This document shows, piece by piece, positions 6,747-13,657 of a stretch of DNA of 15,593 bases. The notes below the pieces were generated by a model, which searched no databases, had not been told where the DNA came from, and saw only the letters and a list, made by a program, of their open reading frames with translations. Made by a program: the position numbers and the translations under genes. Within the stretch, counting starts at the first letter, position 1. The number at the start of each line of letters is the position of its first letter. This stretch comes from Fimbriimonadales bacterium (GTDB lineage: Bacteria > Armatimonadota > Fimbriimonadia > Fimbriimonadales > Fimbriimonadaceae): contig JAPLCS010000370.1 in assembly GCA_026392145.1 (NCBI GenBank), positions 1-15,593 of the forward strand. Direction: 5' to 3'.

Positions 6747-7775
6747 ATGCGTAACGAGAATCTCGATCCGAATGCGCTTCCGGGGGAGGGTGATGAACTC
6801 TCGTTACGTCCACGGTTTTTAAGAGAATTCATTGGGCAGGATCAGTTAAAAGTGAACCTTAAGGTTTTCATTGAAGCTGCCAAACAACGTTCTGAGCCAA
6901 TAGATCACTTGCTCCTGTATGGTCCTCCTGGATTGGGTAAGACCACACTTGCTCATATCATTGCCAATGAAATGGGTTCGATAATTCATGTGACCTCTGG
7001 ACCCGCCATTGAGCGCCCTGGGGACCTTGTTGGCATTCTGACCAACCTTGAGGAGGGGGCAATATTGTTTATTGATGAGATTCACCGGCTCAGCCGAGCG
7101 GTGGAGGAATACCTCTATCCTGCGATGGAGGATAGAAAGGTGGACATTATGATTGGTCAGGGACCTGCCGCCCGATCCGTGAGAATGGAAGTGCCTTCGT
7201 TCACCGTAGTTGGAGCGACTACCCGACAGGGGCTTTTGACTGGACCACTTCGAGATCGCTTTGGCATTATTAGTCATTTCCAGTTTTATGACCAGAATTC
7301 ATTGGTGGAAATTATTAAGCGGTCGGCCACGATTTTAGGTTATGAAATCAGTCAAGACGGAGCGGAAGAATTAGGTCGAAGAAGTCGTGGTACTCCTAGA
7401 ATCGCTAACCGATTGCTGAGAAGGGTTCGAGATTTTGCTCAGGTTGAGGGAATGAGTTCTATTGAAAAATCCATTGTTGAAAAGGCAACAACCGCACTGG
7501 ATATTGATTATTTAGGTCTTGAAAACATAGACAGAACGTTGTTGAAATTGATGATAGAGCGGCATCGAGGTGGCCCTGTTGGCGTTGAAACTTTGGCGGC
7601 AAGTACCGGTGAGGACAGCCAAACGATTGAGGATGTGTATGAGCCTTATTTGATGCAGAGTGGGCTACTGAAGCGAACGCCTCGTGGGCGTTGCGTGACT
7701 GATTTTGCCTACCAGCACTTAGGTTTGACCCCTCCCCCGACGAAGAAGGGTGAGGAACGAGACCTTTTCGAATAA
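6747..7775 (+). CDS. ruvB: Holliday junction branch migration ATPase RuvB
   Basis: Hexameric AAA+ motor that, with RuvA, drives branch migration of Holliday junctions before RuvC resolution. 342 aa, the usual size. Landmarks: [19 protein letters not shown] at the N-terminus, Walker A GPPGLGKT (59-66), Walker [10 protein letters not shown] (107-115), [20 protein letters not shown] (the RuvA-contacting hairpin), sensor [18 protein letters not shown] (156-173) with the arginine finger, sensor 2 region [17 protein letters not shown], and the C-terminal winged helix with [23 protein letters not shown]. It starts at ATG 6747 without a clear Shine-Dalgarno. The gene ends 7 bp before the stop of the convergent isomerase gene, with no terminator visible between them. 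ruvA and ruvC are not in the window. Confidence 0.97.
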   Translation: MRNENLDPNALPGEGDELSLRPRFLREFIGQDQLKVNLKVFIEAAKQRSEPIDHLLLYGPPGLGKTTLAHIIANEMGSIIHVTSGPAIERPGDLVGILTNLEEGAILFIDEIHRLSRAVEEYLYPAMEDRKVDIMIGQGPAARSVRMEVPSFTVVGATTRQGLLTGPLRDRFGIISHFQFYDQNSLVEIIKRSATILGYEISQDGAEELGRRSRGTPRIANRLLRRVRDFAQVEGMSSIEKSIVEKATTALDIDYLGLENIDRTLLKLMIERHRGGPVGVETLAASTGEDSQTIEDVYEPYLMQSGLLKRTPRGRCVTDFAYQHLGLTPPPTKKGEERDLFE

Positions 7776-7782
7776 TGCCGGT

Positions 7783-8682
7783 CTAGGCTTTATCGCCTCT
7801 CACGCGTTCCAGTAGCGCTTTAGTGAGTCGAATGCCGTCGGCTTCACTTACTCTGTCTCCTTCGAATTCGATTCCGATTCTTCCTCGGTAGCCAGCGGCT
7901 TTGACTATGCCAAGCAATCTTGTATAGTCCACGAAAAGTTCGTCGCCATAGGGGCCGAAGTCGTGTGTCTTTGCGCTGACGCCTTTGGCGAACGGCATCA
8001 TCTCCTCGACTCCTTTGTAGCGGTCGTACTCATAAAAATTGCCGAAGTCTGGAAGTGTTCCCACATTTTTCATGTTGACTTTCTGCATGACTCCTGTGAG
8101 CCAGTCGCCCCGGCTTGAGAGCCCGCCGTGATTTTCGACAATGACATTTATGTTTTGCTTCGTTGCATATTCTCCGAGTTTGGCGAGGCCATCGGCACAG
8201 AGTCTTGCCTGTTCTTCGGGTGTGCCTTTTGAATAAGCATTGACCCGAATAGAGTGACAACCGAGGAATCGTGCGGCATCGACCCACTTGTAGTGGTTTT
8301 CGACGGCTTTCATTCGGGCGGCTTGGTCTGGGTCACCAGTAGCACCTTCCCCATCACACATGATTAGGACACTTTTTACACCCTCACTTTTACATCTATC
8401 TTTGAGGTCCTTCAGATAGGATTTGTCGTTTGCTTTATCCTTAAAAAATTGATTGACGTACTCGATTGCATCAATTCCGAAGTCTTGTTTTGCTACTCTG
8501 GGAAAATCTAAATTGGTCATCTTGCCTGAAAAGATTGTTCGGTGAAGCGACCATTCGGCGAGTGAAATTTCAAACCAGGGACGGGCGACATGGTTTGCAT
8601 TGAGTGCCAAAACCTTCGCGGCAGGTACAAGCGCGAATGCTCCTACTAGAAATTCCCGTCGGTTCAAGGGAGTTCGAATCAT
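7783..8682 (-). CDS. Tat-exported sugar phosphate isomerase/epimerase-like TIM-barrel protein
   Basis: A 299-aa member of the xylose isomerase-like TIM-barrel superfamily (AP endonuclease family 2 fold). The N-terminus has a twin-arginine signal: [21 protein letters not shown] (residues 7-27), suggesting export of the folded protein to the periplasm. The likely metal-binding residues are Glu183 (VIVENHG), Asp212 (LPDFGN), His240 (AKTHDF) and Glu272 (GIEFEG), the usual Glu-Asp-His-Glu set of the superfamily. The W-x3-L-H region and [13 protein letters not shown] also fit. Isomerisation or epimerisation of a keto sugar is plausible, but neither substrate nor reaction can be read. The start at ATG 8682 is supported by a -10 box TAAACT six bases upstream. 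The gene is divergent from the secreted thioredoxin-like gene and convergent with ruvB. Confidence 0.85.
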   Translation of the reverse strand: MIRTPLNRREFLVGAFALVPAAKVLALNANHVARPWFEISLAEWSLHRTIFSGKMTNLDFPRVAKQDFGIDAIEYVNQFFKDKANDKSYLKDLKDRCKSEGVKSVLIMCDGEGATGDPDQAARMKAVENHYKWVDAARFLGCHSIRVNAYSKGTPEEQARLCADGLAKLGEYATKQNINVIVENHGGLSSRGDWLTGVMQKVNMKNVGTLPDFGNFYEYDRYKGVEEMMPFAKGVSAKTHDFGPYGDELFVDYTRLLGIVKAAGYRGRIGIEFEGDRVSEADGIRLTKALLERVRGDKA

Positions 8683-8688
8683 GTGCGA

Positions 8689-8694
8689 AGTTTA
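8689..8694 (-). promoter_or_regulatory. Candidate -10 box of the isomerase gene (leaderless)
   Basis: TAAACT on the minus strand with exactly six bases before ATG 8682, so transcription should begin at or next to the start codon. No Shine-Dalgarno and no good -35 are visible. Confidence 0.55.
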
Positions 8695-8731
8695 ACCCAA
8701 TGAAAGATATCTCGTTGGGGATAGGTATGGG

Positions 8732-8737
8732 TAATAT
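8732..8737 (+). promoter_or_regulatory. Candidate -10 box of the secreted thioredoxin-like gene
   Basis: TAATAT seven bases before ATG 8745. The spacing fits the short-leader pattern of neighbouring genes, but the box overlaps alternative in-frame starts at 8727 and 8736. Confidence 0.35.
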
Positions 8738-8744
8738 GCCAAAA

Positions 8745-9284
8745 ATGAAGTTACCTACTTTGTCTGTTTTGCTGGTCATTACTGCCCTTGGCTTTTGTCA
8801 AACAACTTGGGCTCAAACAAATTCCGGTCAATCAAGTACTAGTCAAGTGAATTCTGGTCAAGTTAATTCGGGCCCACCTAAAGTCGATATGACCAAGAAG
8901 ATTTTTGATCCAACCCGTGATACGGCCAAGGATATTGCTGATGCGATTAAACAAGCAACTAAGGAAAAGAAGCGAATACTGTTGGATGTGGGAGGGAACT
9001 GGTGTATCTGGTGCCGAAGGCTGGATTTATTGATGGAAACGGACAAGCAGATTCGCGATGCATTGAAGCAAAAATTTGTGGTGGTTAAGGTGAATTTCAG
9101 CCCAGAGAACAAGAATGAATCTATTCTTTCGAAGTATCCAGCGGTAACGGGTTATCCTCACCTTTTTGTCTTAGAGAAAGATGGAAAGTTATTGCACTCT
9201 CAGGACACCGGGTTGCTTGAGACAGGCGATCATCACGACCCTGCAAAAGTAATGGAATTCTTGAACAAGTGGTCGGGCAAATAG
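8745..9284 (+). CDS. Secreted thioredoxin-fold protein with a WCIWC motif
   Basis: A 179-aa exported protein. The N-terminus KLPTLSVLLVITALGFCQTTWA is a Sec signal peptide, probably cut after Ala23 (TWA/QT); the GFC sequence is not a good lipobox because Phe precedes the Cys. A short low-complexity linker with NSGQ/VNSGQ repeats follows, then a thioredoxin-like domain of the thioredoxin_7/DUF255 type: RILLDVGGNWCIWCRRLDLL with the redox pair CxxC, FVVVKVNFSPEN, and the cis-proline region VTGYPHLFVLEKDGK. It probably acts as a periplasmic thiol-disulfide oxidoreductase; partner unknown. Four in-frame ATGs (8700, 8727, 8736, 8745) are possible; 8745 is chosen because it gives a compact signal peptide and a -10 box lies 7 nt upstream, while 8727 has a weak GGGGAT Shine-Dalgarno-like sequence. 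Confidence 0.85.
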   Translation: MKLPTLSVLLVITALGFCQTTWAQTNSGQSSTSQVNSGQVNSGPPKVDMTKKIFDPTRDTAKDIADAIKQATKEKKRILLDVGGNWCIWCRRLDLLMETDKQIRDALKQKFVVVKVNFSPENKNESILSKYPAVTGYPHLFVLEKDGKLLHSQDTGLLETGDHHDPAKVMEFLNKWSGK

Positions 9285-9309
9285 ATTCAATCTTTTTGTT
9301 TTGAATCTA
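9282..9309. repeat. Inverted repeat after the thioredoxin-like gene
   Basis: A perfect 9-bp inverted repeat TAGATTCAA / TTGAATCTA (9282-9290 and 9301-9309) with a T-rich 10-nt loop. It includes the stop codon of the thioredoxin-like gene. The stem is AT-rich and is not followed by a T-run, so it may be a weak terminator or mRNA 3'-end hairpin rather than a classic terminator. It also covers TTG 9301, an otherwise possible start for the next gene. Confidence 0.5.
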
Positions 9310-9358
9310 ATTTGGTTGGATTGGATTACTGAGGCGGTCATTGCGACTACTGGTCACG

Positions 9359-9364
9359 TAAACT
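9359..9364 (+). promoter_or_regulatory. Candidate -10 box of the haloalkane-dehalogenase-like gene
   Basis: TAAACT ending 8 nt before GTG 9373, which would make this start nearly leaderless and supports it over TTG 9301. Confidence 0.5.
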
Positions 9365-9372
9365 TAGTTGCA

Positions 9373-10284
9373 GTGAGCAATTACCGTTTTTGGCTCAATC
9401 GAATTGAATATCCCTTTGCTCATCGGGAGTTTGATTCGGGTGAGGGGTGGATGAACTATGTGGACGAAGGAGTGGGACGTCCCGTGGTGTTTGTTCATGG
9501 CTCCATGACGTGGTCGTTTTTATTTCGACGTTTCATCGAAGAGGTAAGCAAGACTCATCGATGCATTGCTCCCGATCACCTTGGCTTTGGCTTGAGCGAT
9601 AAGCCTGCAGATGGAGACTATTGGCCAGAAGGACACGCTCGCAGGTTTGCCAAGTTTATGGATTCTTTGAATTTGCGGGATGTGACGCTTGTGTTACATG
9701 ATGCTGGTGCGCCTTTTGCACTTGAATGGGCGGCACAAAATCCCGATCGTGTTCGAGATCTTGTTCTGTTCAACAGCTTTGTTTGGGATCTCAAGGACAA
9801 TGCGCCTGCAATGATGTTGGCGAAGAATATTAGTAATCCTGTCAACAAGGTTTATTATCGCATTCTGCAGGCCACACCCTCGTTCATTTTGCCTCCCCTT
9901 TTTGCGGATCGGTATCGAATGTCCAAGGCTATTCAGAGGCAGTATCTCCGTCCTTTTGAAACTCATTCTGAGCGCATTGGAGTCTATACCATGGTTGAAA
10001 GTTGGAAGAAGTCTGGGGAGTGGTTTGAAGCTCTGAGACCCAAACTTGATGTTCTAGCGAGCAAGCGTGTGATGCTTGTTTGGGGCACGAAAGATCCCAT
10101 GTTTGGGAAAGATGCCTTACTAAGGATGCAAGAAATTTTTCCTGAAGCAATTACCCACGAGTTTCCTGAGTCCGGTCGATTTTTACCAGAAGAACAATCT
10201 GCCAAAGTGACGGGTGAAATTCAATGGTTCCTTCTTAATAGCGGCAATCCTTCGTTTGCCGTTTTTGAACAGTTAGGTGGATGA
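9373..10284 (+). CDS. Haloalkane dehalogenase-like alpha/beta hydrolase with an altered catalytic triad
   Basis: A 303-aa alpha/beta-hydrolase closest in motif pattern to haloalkane dehalogenases. The opening RIEYPFAHREF and GWMNYVDEG, the oxyanion region VVFVHGSMTWSFLFRRFI (38-55), APDHLGFGLSDKP, and the nucleophile elbow LVLHDAGAPFALEWA with Asp110 are visible. The acid is probably Asp241 in VWGTKDPMF. The histidine base normally sits in a GHFLQED-type motif; here the segment reads ESGRFLPEEQS, with Arg269 (codon CGA). The two halide-stabilising residues, Asn after HG and Trp after the nucleophile, are Ser44 and Ala111. Normal turnover by an ester intermediate therefore looks impossible; it could be a binding or covalent-trapping protein or have another chemistry. 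GTG 9373 fits the family N-terminus and has a -10 box 8 nt upstream; TTG 9301 adds 24 residues of no clear function. Confidence 0.85.
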   Translation: MSNYRFWLNRIEYPFAHREFDSGEGWMNYVDEGVGRPVVFVHGSMTWSFLFRRFIEEVSKTHRCIAPDHLGFGLSDKPADGDYWPEGHARRFAKFMDSLNLRDVTLVLHDAGAPFALEWAAQNPDRVRDLVLFNSFVWDLKDNAPAMMLAKNISNPVNKVYYRILQATPSFILPPLFADRYRMSKAIQRQYLRPFETHSERIGVYTMVESWKKSGEWFEALRPKLDVLASKRVMLVWGTKDPMFGKDALLRMQEIFPEAITHEFPESGRFLPEEQSAKVTGEIQWFLLNSGNPSFAVFEQLGG

Positions 10285-10340
10285 CACCTGCTCGCTTAAA
10301 CAGTTACGATTGGAACTTATAAGAGGGTTCATTAGATTCA

Positions 10341-10354
10341 CCTAGTAAACTAGG
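10341..10354 (+). promoter_or_regulatory. Candidate -10 box of rlmN inside a small palindrome
   Basis: TAAACT (10346-10351) ends six bases before GTG 10358, implying a leaderless mRNA. It lies in the perfect palindrome CCTAG-TAAA-CTAGG, which could be chance or a protein-binding site. The rest of 10285-10340 shows no feature I can name. Confidence 0.5.
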
Positions 10355-10357
10355 AAT

Positions 10358-11470
10358 GTGTCCACGGTTCGAACGCCACTGATAGGATTGACTCAGCAAG
10401 AGCTTCAGGCTTTGCTGGGAGACCGAAAGGATGCGAAACTGCGTTCTAAGCAGTTGATGGGGCATATATATAAGCGATTTGAAACTTCGTTTGCTCAGAT
10501 GGCGGACTTACCACAAGAGTTTCGGGATTATTTAGAAATACATCATACGATTTCCCCTTTGCAGGTTGCGACACATCGGAAATCAACTGATAAAGTAGAG
10601 AAACTCCTTGTTCATAATGGGGATCACCAAGTTTATGAATGTGTTCTGTTGCCGTATCAGGACAGAGTTTCATGTTGTTTGAGTAGCCAGGTTGGATGCC
10701 CGATGGGCTGCACGTTTTGTGCCACTGGATTAGGTGGTTTTGATCGCAATTTAACCGCTGGTGAAATAATTGGTCAGTACTTATTGCTTCAGTCGCACTC
10801 GCCTCGTCGTATTTCGCATGTAGTTTTTATGGGTATGGGTGAGCCTTTACTTAACCTCAAAAACTTGCTCAAGGCGATCAAACTCTTACACGAGGAGGTC
10901 GGGCTATCTTATCGGCATCTCACAGTATCTACTGTCGGGTTAGTGCCCCAAATTCTTGAACTCGCCAAGGAACAGCTACCGATTCACCTGGCATTATCTC
11001 TCCACTCTCCGTTTGATGAGGTGAGGGACCGATTAATGCCTGTCAATCATAAATGGCCAGTTCAGGTTGTAGTTGACGCGATGCGGGAATATCAGGAAGC
11101 AACGGGCAGAAAAGTAACCTTTGAGTACCTTTTGATTAAGGACGTAAATGACACCCCTGAACAAGCTAAGGCACTGATTCCGCTACTCAAGGGAATGCCT
11201 AATGTCATAAACTTAATTCCGTGGAACTGGGTGGATACCGGAAACGGATTTGCTCGACCTGAGCGACATCGTGTTCGAGCGTTTCGAAAGATTCTTGAGG
11301 ATGCGGGGATGAATGTCACTGAGCGGGTTGAGCGGGGACATGATATCGCGGCCGCTTGTGGGCAGCTTGCTGGTCAGCACAAAGGAAAGTTTGCCCAGAG
11401 GAGCGGACAGACTGCCATACCAATTTCAGGAGGGAACCAATCCGAAGCCAATCCAGTTCTTCCCACGTAG
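10358..11470 (+). CDS. rlmN: Dual-specificity 23S rRNA/tRNA adenine C2 methyltransferase RlmN
   Basis: Radical-SAM enzyme that methylates C2 of A2503 in 23S rRNA and A37 of some tRNAs. 370 aa, normal size. The cluster motif CPMGCTFC gives Cys114, Cys118 and Cys121, preceded by RVSCCLSSQVG and followed by ATGLGGFDRNLTAGEI. FMGMGEPLLN (157-166), the SAM-contact STVGLVPQI, LALSLHSP, FEYLLIKDVND and LIPWNWV follow. The C-terminal Cys334 in GHDIAAACGQLAGQ is the methyl-carrying cysteine (E. coli Cys355). The start is GTG 10358, six bases after a TAAACT box and with no Shine-Dalgarno. The last 31 bases probably overlap the start of the OstA/LptC-like lipoprotein gene, so rlmN likely leads the LPS-transport transcript. 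Confidence 0.96.
   Translation: MSTVRTPLIGLTQQELQALLGDRKDAKLRSKQLMGHIYKRFETSFAQMADLPQEFRDYLEIHHTISPLQVATHRKSTDKVEKLLVHNGDHQVYECVLLPYQDRVSCCLSSQVGCPMGCTFCATGLGGFDRNLTAGEIIGQYLLLQSHSPRRISHVVFMGMGEPLLNLKNLLKAIKLLHEEVGLSYRHLTVSTVGLVPQILELAKEQLPIHLALSLHSPFDEVRDRLMPVNHKWPVQVVVDAMREYQEATGRKVTFEYLLIKDVNDTPEQAKALIPLLKGMPNVINLIPWNWVDTGNGFARPERHRVRAFRKILEDAGMNVTERVERGHDIAAACGQLAGQHKGKFAQRSGQTAIPISGGNQSEANPVLPT
11428..11434 (+). promoter_or_regulatory. Strong Shine-Dalgarno before the LptC-like gene
   Basis: AGGAGGG inside the 3' end of rlmN. Five bases later is ATC 11440, the frame position at which a lipoprotein signal peptide begins; no ATG, GTG or TTG lies at the proper distance. Confidence 0.6.
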
Positions 11471-12012
11471 GATTATTAATTCTGAGCTTGATTCTGGCTC
11501 TGTGCATTGGTTGCCAAAGAGCTAGTTCGACTAAAAAAGTTCATACCGACAGTGTCAGGAAGGAAAAGTCGCCACGAGAAGCTATGGGTGTTCAAACCAA
11601 GGCGGGCTCAAGTAGCCGAATGGATACTTCTACCAAAAAGCTACTTTGGAAGCTGTCATGGGTTTCGTCAGATTTTGAAATGACTGAGGGTGGGCAAGAT
11701 GGAAAGATGAAGTCCGTTTCGGGGGAGGGTTTTAAGCAGGGTGTGCCTGCCTCCCGATTCGAAGCAGATAGTGCGGTTGTGGAACGGGGAAAGAACGCAA
11801 TAATGTTAATAGGAAATGTGCGGCTTGAATCGATTTCTGAAAGTGCTGTGTTACTTGCAGATCGGGTGGTTTTTGACCCCGATGAACAGAAATATTACGC
11901 AGAGGGTAATGTCCGATTAGATCATCCGTCTTTTGCTATGGATTCTGGCGATAAACTGGTGACTTCTTCTGATTTGAAACGATTTTCGACCAAGGATTGG
12001 ACGACGAAGTGA
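11440..12012 (+). CDS. OstA/LptC-like lipoprotein, probable non-canonical ATC start
   Basis: A protein of about 190 aa that looks like a component of the LPS-transport bridge. From ATC 11440 the N-terminus is a lipoprotein signal: Arg2, a hydrophobic core VGLLILSLILALCIG and Cys23 (ALCIGC/Q), though Cys at -3 is unusual for a lipobox. After a charged linker, FEADSAVVERGKNAIMLIGNVRLES, AVLLADRVVFDPDEQKYYAEGNVRLDHP and SGDKLVTSSD are the repeating GNV and AEGNV strands of the OstA/LptA/LptC jellyroll. No usual start codon fits: TTG 11356 would put the signal 28 residues inside and deep in rlmN, and TTG 11485 falls inside the hydrophobic core. Strong AGGAGGG at 5 nt supports ATC 11440. It is followed by lptA-like (overlapping TGATG), lptB and lptF/G. 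Whether it acts as LptC or a second LptA is open. Confidence 0.75.
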   Translation: MRSQSSSSHVGLLILSLILALCIGCQRASSTKKVHTDSVRKEKSPREAMGVQTKAGSSSRMDTSTKKLLWKLSWVSSDFEMTEGGQDGKMKSVSGEGFKQGVPASRFEADSAVVERGKNAIMLIGNVRLESISESAVLLADRVVFDPDEQKYYAEGNVRLDHPSFAMDSGDKLVTSSDLKRFSTKDWTTK

Positions 12013-12899
12013 TGAACTTACATTTAACAAAGCCTCAGATACACAAGGGTCAACAGGTAGCAGTTGTGCTAACCCTCGCTCTTTTGTCTTATGGCTTTAT
12101 CCAGCAGAATCAGTTCAAAGTAGTTGATAGTCGCACCAATCCACAAATTATTATTACCGGGGACCAGGCAGAGGGTGAGTATCGTAAATCGTTTGCTTTG
12201 AAGGGGAATGTTCGGTACGAGAATAAGCAATCTAAAATTGTGGTTGCTGCAGAGGAGATCACCGGAATTTTTAGAATTGAAAAGGTGGATGGCAAGGAGA
12301 AGGACACACCTGACAATCTCAAGATGTTAGGAGTAAAGTCGCTGGAGCAGGAGGCTGAACAGGCTGGTGTTGTTAGTAAATTGACGGTAATTACTAACCA
12401 GGTTTGGAGTTCAATTGTTGACGGTAGTACTTCAAAGATCACCATGCCAAATGGTGTGAAAGCAAGCCGGAAATCTTCGCTAGGTGAGTGGAATGTTACT
12501 GGTAGAGCGGCTGAAATCGTTACTTTGAGATTTCCTCAGAAAGATCAGAATAGTGTGACGGAAATGGTATTGGCTGGTCCTGTAGACATGAGTGGATTCC
12601 AATTGGTTGACAAAGTTGCCAACGGAGACAAGTCACAAACCGCGAGAGTTAAGCAAACTTTTAGCGCTAAAGCTGATAAGTTCAGTTATTCGGACAAAGG
12701 ATCGGTTCGCGAAATTAGGATGAGTGGAAATCTCAGTTATTCATTTGCTGAGGATGACGCGGATGCTTCGGAAATGACTGGTGCAAGGACCTTGATTCTC
12801 GTGCTGACCGAAAAGAATGAAGTTAAGAGTTTCAAACTCTCATCGGATGGTCCTGAGAAAATCAAATCTGTACGGCGACAATCCGGGAAGGGGTCTTAG
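12012..12899 (+). CDS. lptA: LptA/OstA-like protein
   Basis: A 295-aa protein with an N-terminal hydrophobic segment (about 18-33, VAVVLTLALLSYGFIQQ) that could be a signal anchor or uncleaved signal. The rest is a beta-rich OstA-like domain: PQIIITGDQAEGEYRKSFALKGNVRYENKQSKIVVAAEEITG, then a second module with EWNVTGRAAEIVTLRFPQ and FSAKADKFSYSD...IRMSGNLSYSF. It is longer than E. coli LptA (about 185 aa), with room for two jellyroll modules. It probably forms part of the periplasmic bridge that carries LPS from the LptBFG extractor to the outer membrane. ATG 12012 overlaps the previous stop as TGATG; GTG 12009 is one codon upstream. The next gene, lptB, starts 2 bp after the stop. Function rests on the fold-like repeats and the location. 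Confidence 0.75.
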   Translation: MNLHLTKPQIHKGQQVAVVLTLALLSYGFIQQNQFKVVDSRTNPQIIITGDQAEGEYRKSFALKGNVRYENKQSKIVVAAEEITGIFRIEKVDGKEKDTPDNLKMLGVKSLEQEAEQAGVVSKLTVITNQVWSSIVDGSTSKITMPNGVKASRKSSLGEWNVTGRAAEIVTLRFPQKDQNSVTEMVLAGPVDMSGFQLVDKVANGDKSQTARVKQTFSAKADKFSYSDKGSVREIRMSGNLSYSFAEDDADASEMTGARTLILVLTEKNEVKSFKLSSDGPEKIKSVRRQSGKGS

Positions 12900-12901
12900 G
12901 C

Positions 12902-13657
12902 GTGAAGATTCGAACTGAAAATCTTAAGAAACGGTACAAAGGTCGGCAGGTAGTTTCTGATGTATCGTTTGAAGTCAACTCAGGCGAGATTGTTGGGTTA
13001 CTGGGTCCTAACGGCGCGGGGAAAACGACCTCGTTTTACATGACTGTTGGATTAGTTCAACCTAATGATGGGCGGATTTTTCTGGACGAAACGGATGTCA
13101 CTAAGTGGCCAATGTACAAGCGAGCGAGGGCGGGAATGGGATATTTGCCGCAAGAGACTTCGGTGTTTCGAAAACTGACCGTTCGGGATAACTTGTTATT
13201 GGTGCTGGAGTTAGCAGGAAAGTCTCGAGAGGAACAGGAAAAGAAAGTAAAGGAATTAGCTGAAGAGTTATCCATTTCGCATATTCTTGAATCGGTAGCT
13301 GGTGTCTTGTCTGGTGGTGAGCGAAGGCGAGTTGAAATTGCCAGAGCTATGGCTACGGAACCGAAATTCATTTTGCTTGACGAGCCTTTTGCTGGAATTG
13401 ACCCGAAGACGATTGAGGAGATTCAGTCCATATTATTTCAATTGAAGGCGCGTGGTATCGGCATTTTGATTACGGATCATAACGTCGCGGCAACGCTTCG
13501 AATTACTGATAGAAATTACATTCTCGTGGATGGGGCAATCATTGCAAAAGGCACTGGTTCTGAGGTTGCGAGTGATGAGTTGGTAAAGAAGCACTATCTG
13601 GGATCGCAATTTGGATTTTTGGGTGACACCGTCGAACCTGGGCAGGATGCCGGATGA
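12902..13657 (+). CDS. lptB: LPS export ABC transporter ATPase LptB
   Basis: ABC-type ATPase driving LPS extraction from the inner membrane with LptF/LptG. 251 aa. Walker A GPNGAGKT (35-42), Q-loop Gln84 in YLPQETSVFRKLTVRDN, signature LSGGERRRVEIARAM (136-150), Walker B ILLDEPFAGIDP with catalytic Glu161, and switch His193 in ITDHNVAATLRITDR. The FYMTVGL and PM-x-RAR-x-GMGYLPQE patterns are LptB hallmarks, distinguishing it from branched-chain amino-acid transporter ATPases. Start GTG 12902 lies 2 bp after lptA-like, with AAGGGG upstream. Its stop overlaps the permease start (ATGA), indicating coupled translation of the transporter subunits. Confidence 0.95.
   Translation: MKIRTENLKKRYKGRQVVSDVSFEVNSGEIVGLLGPNGAGKTTSFYMTVGLVQPNDGRIFLDETDVTKWPMYKRARAGMGYLPQETSVFRKLTVRDNLLLVLELAGKSREEQEKKVKELAEELSISHILESVAGVLSGGERRRVEIARAMATEPKFILLDEPFAGIDPKTIEEIQSILFQLKARGIGILITDHNVAATLRITDRNYILVDGAIIAKGTGSEVASDELVKKHYLGSQFGFLGDTVEPGQDAG

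Noticed and set aside
8842..8875. NSGQ-like repeats in the thioredoxin-like gene as a mobile or regulatory DNA repeat
   Set aside because: They encode a short Ser/Gln/Asn-rich linker after the signal peptide, typical of low-complexity spacer in exported proteins.
9301..9372. TTG 9301 as the start of the hydrolase, adding 24 residues
   Set aside because: The TTG lies inside the 9-bp inverted repeat after the thioredoxin-like gene, the extra residues match no family feature, and GTG 9373 has a -10 box 8 nt upstream and gives the expected N-terminus.
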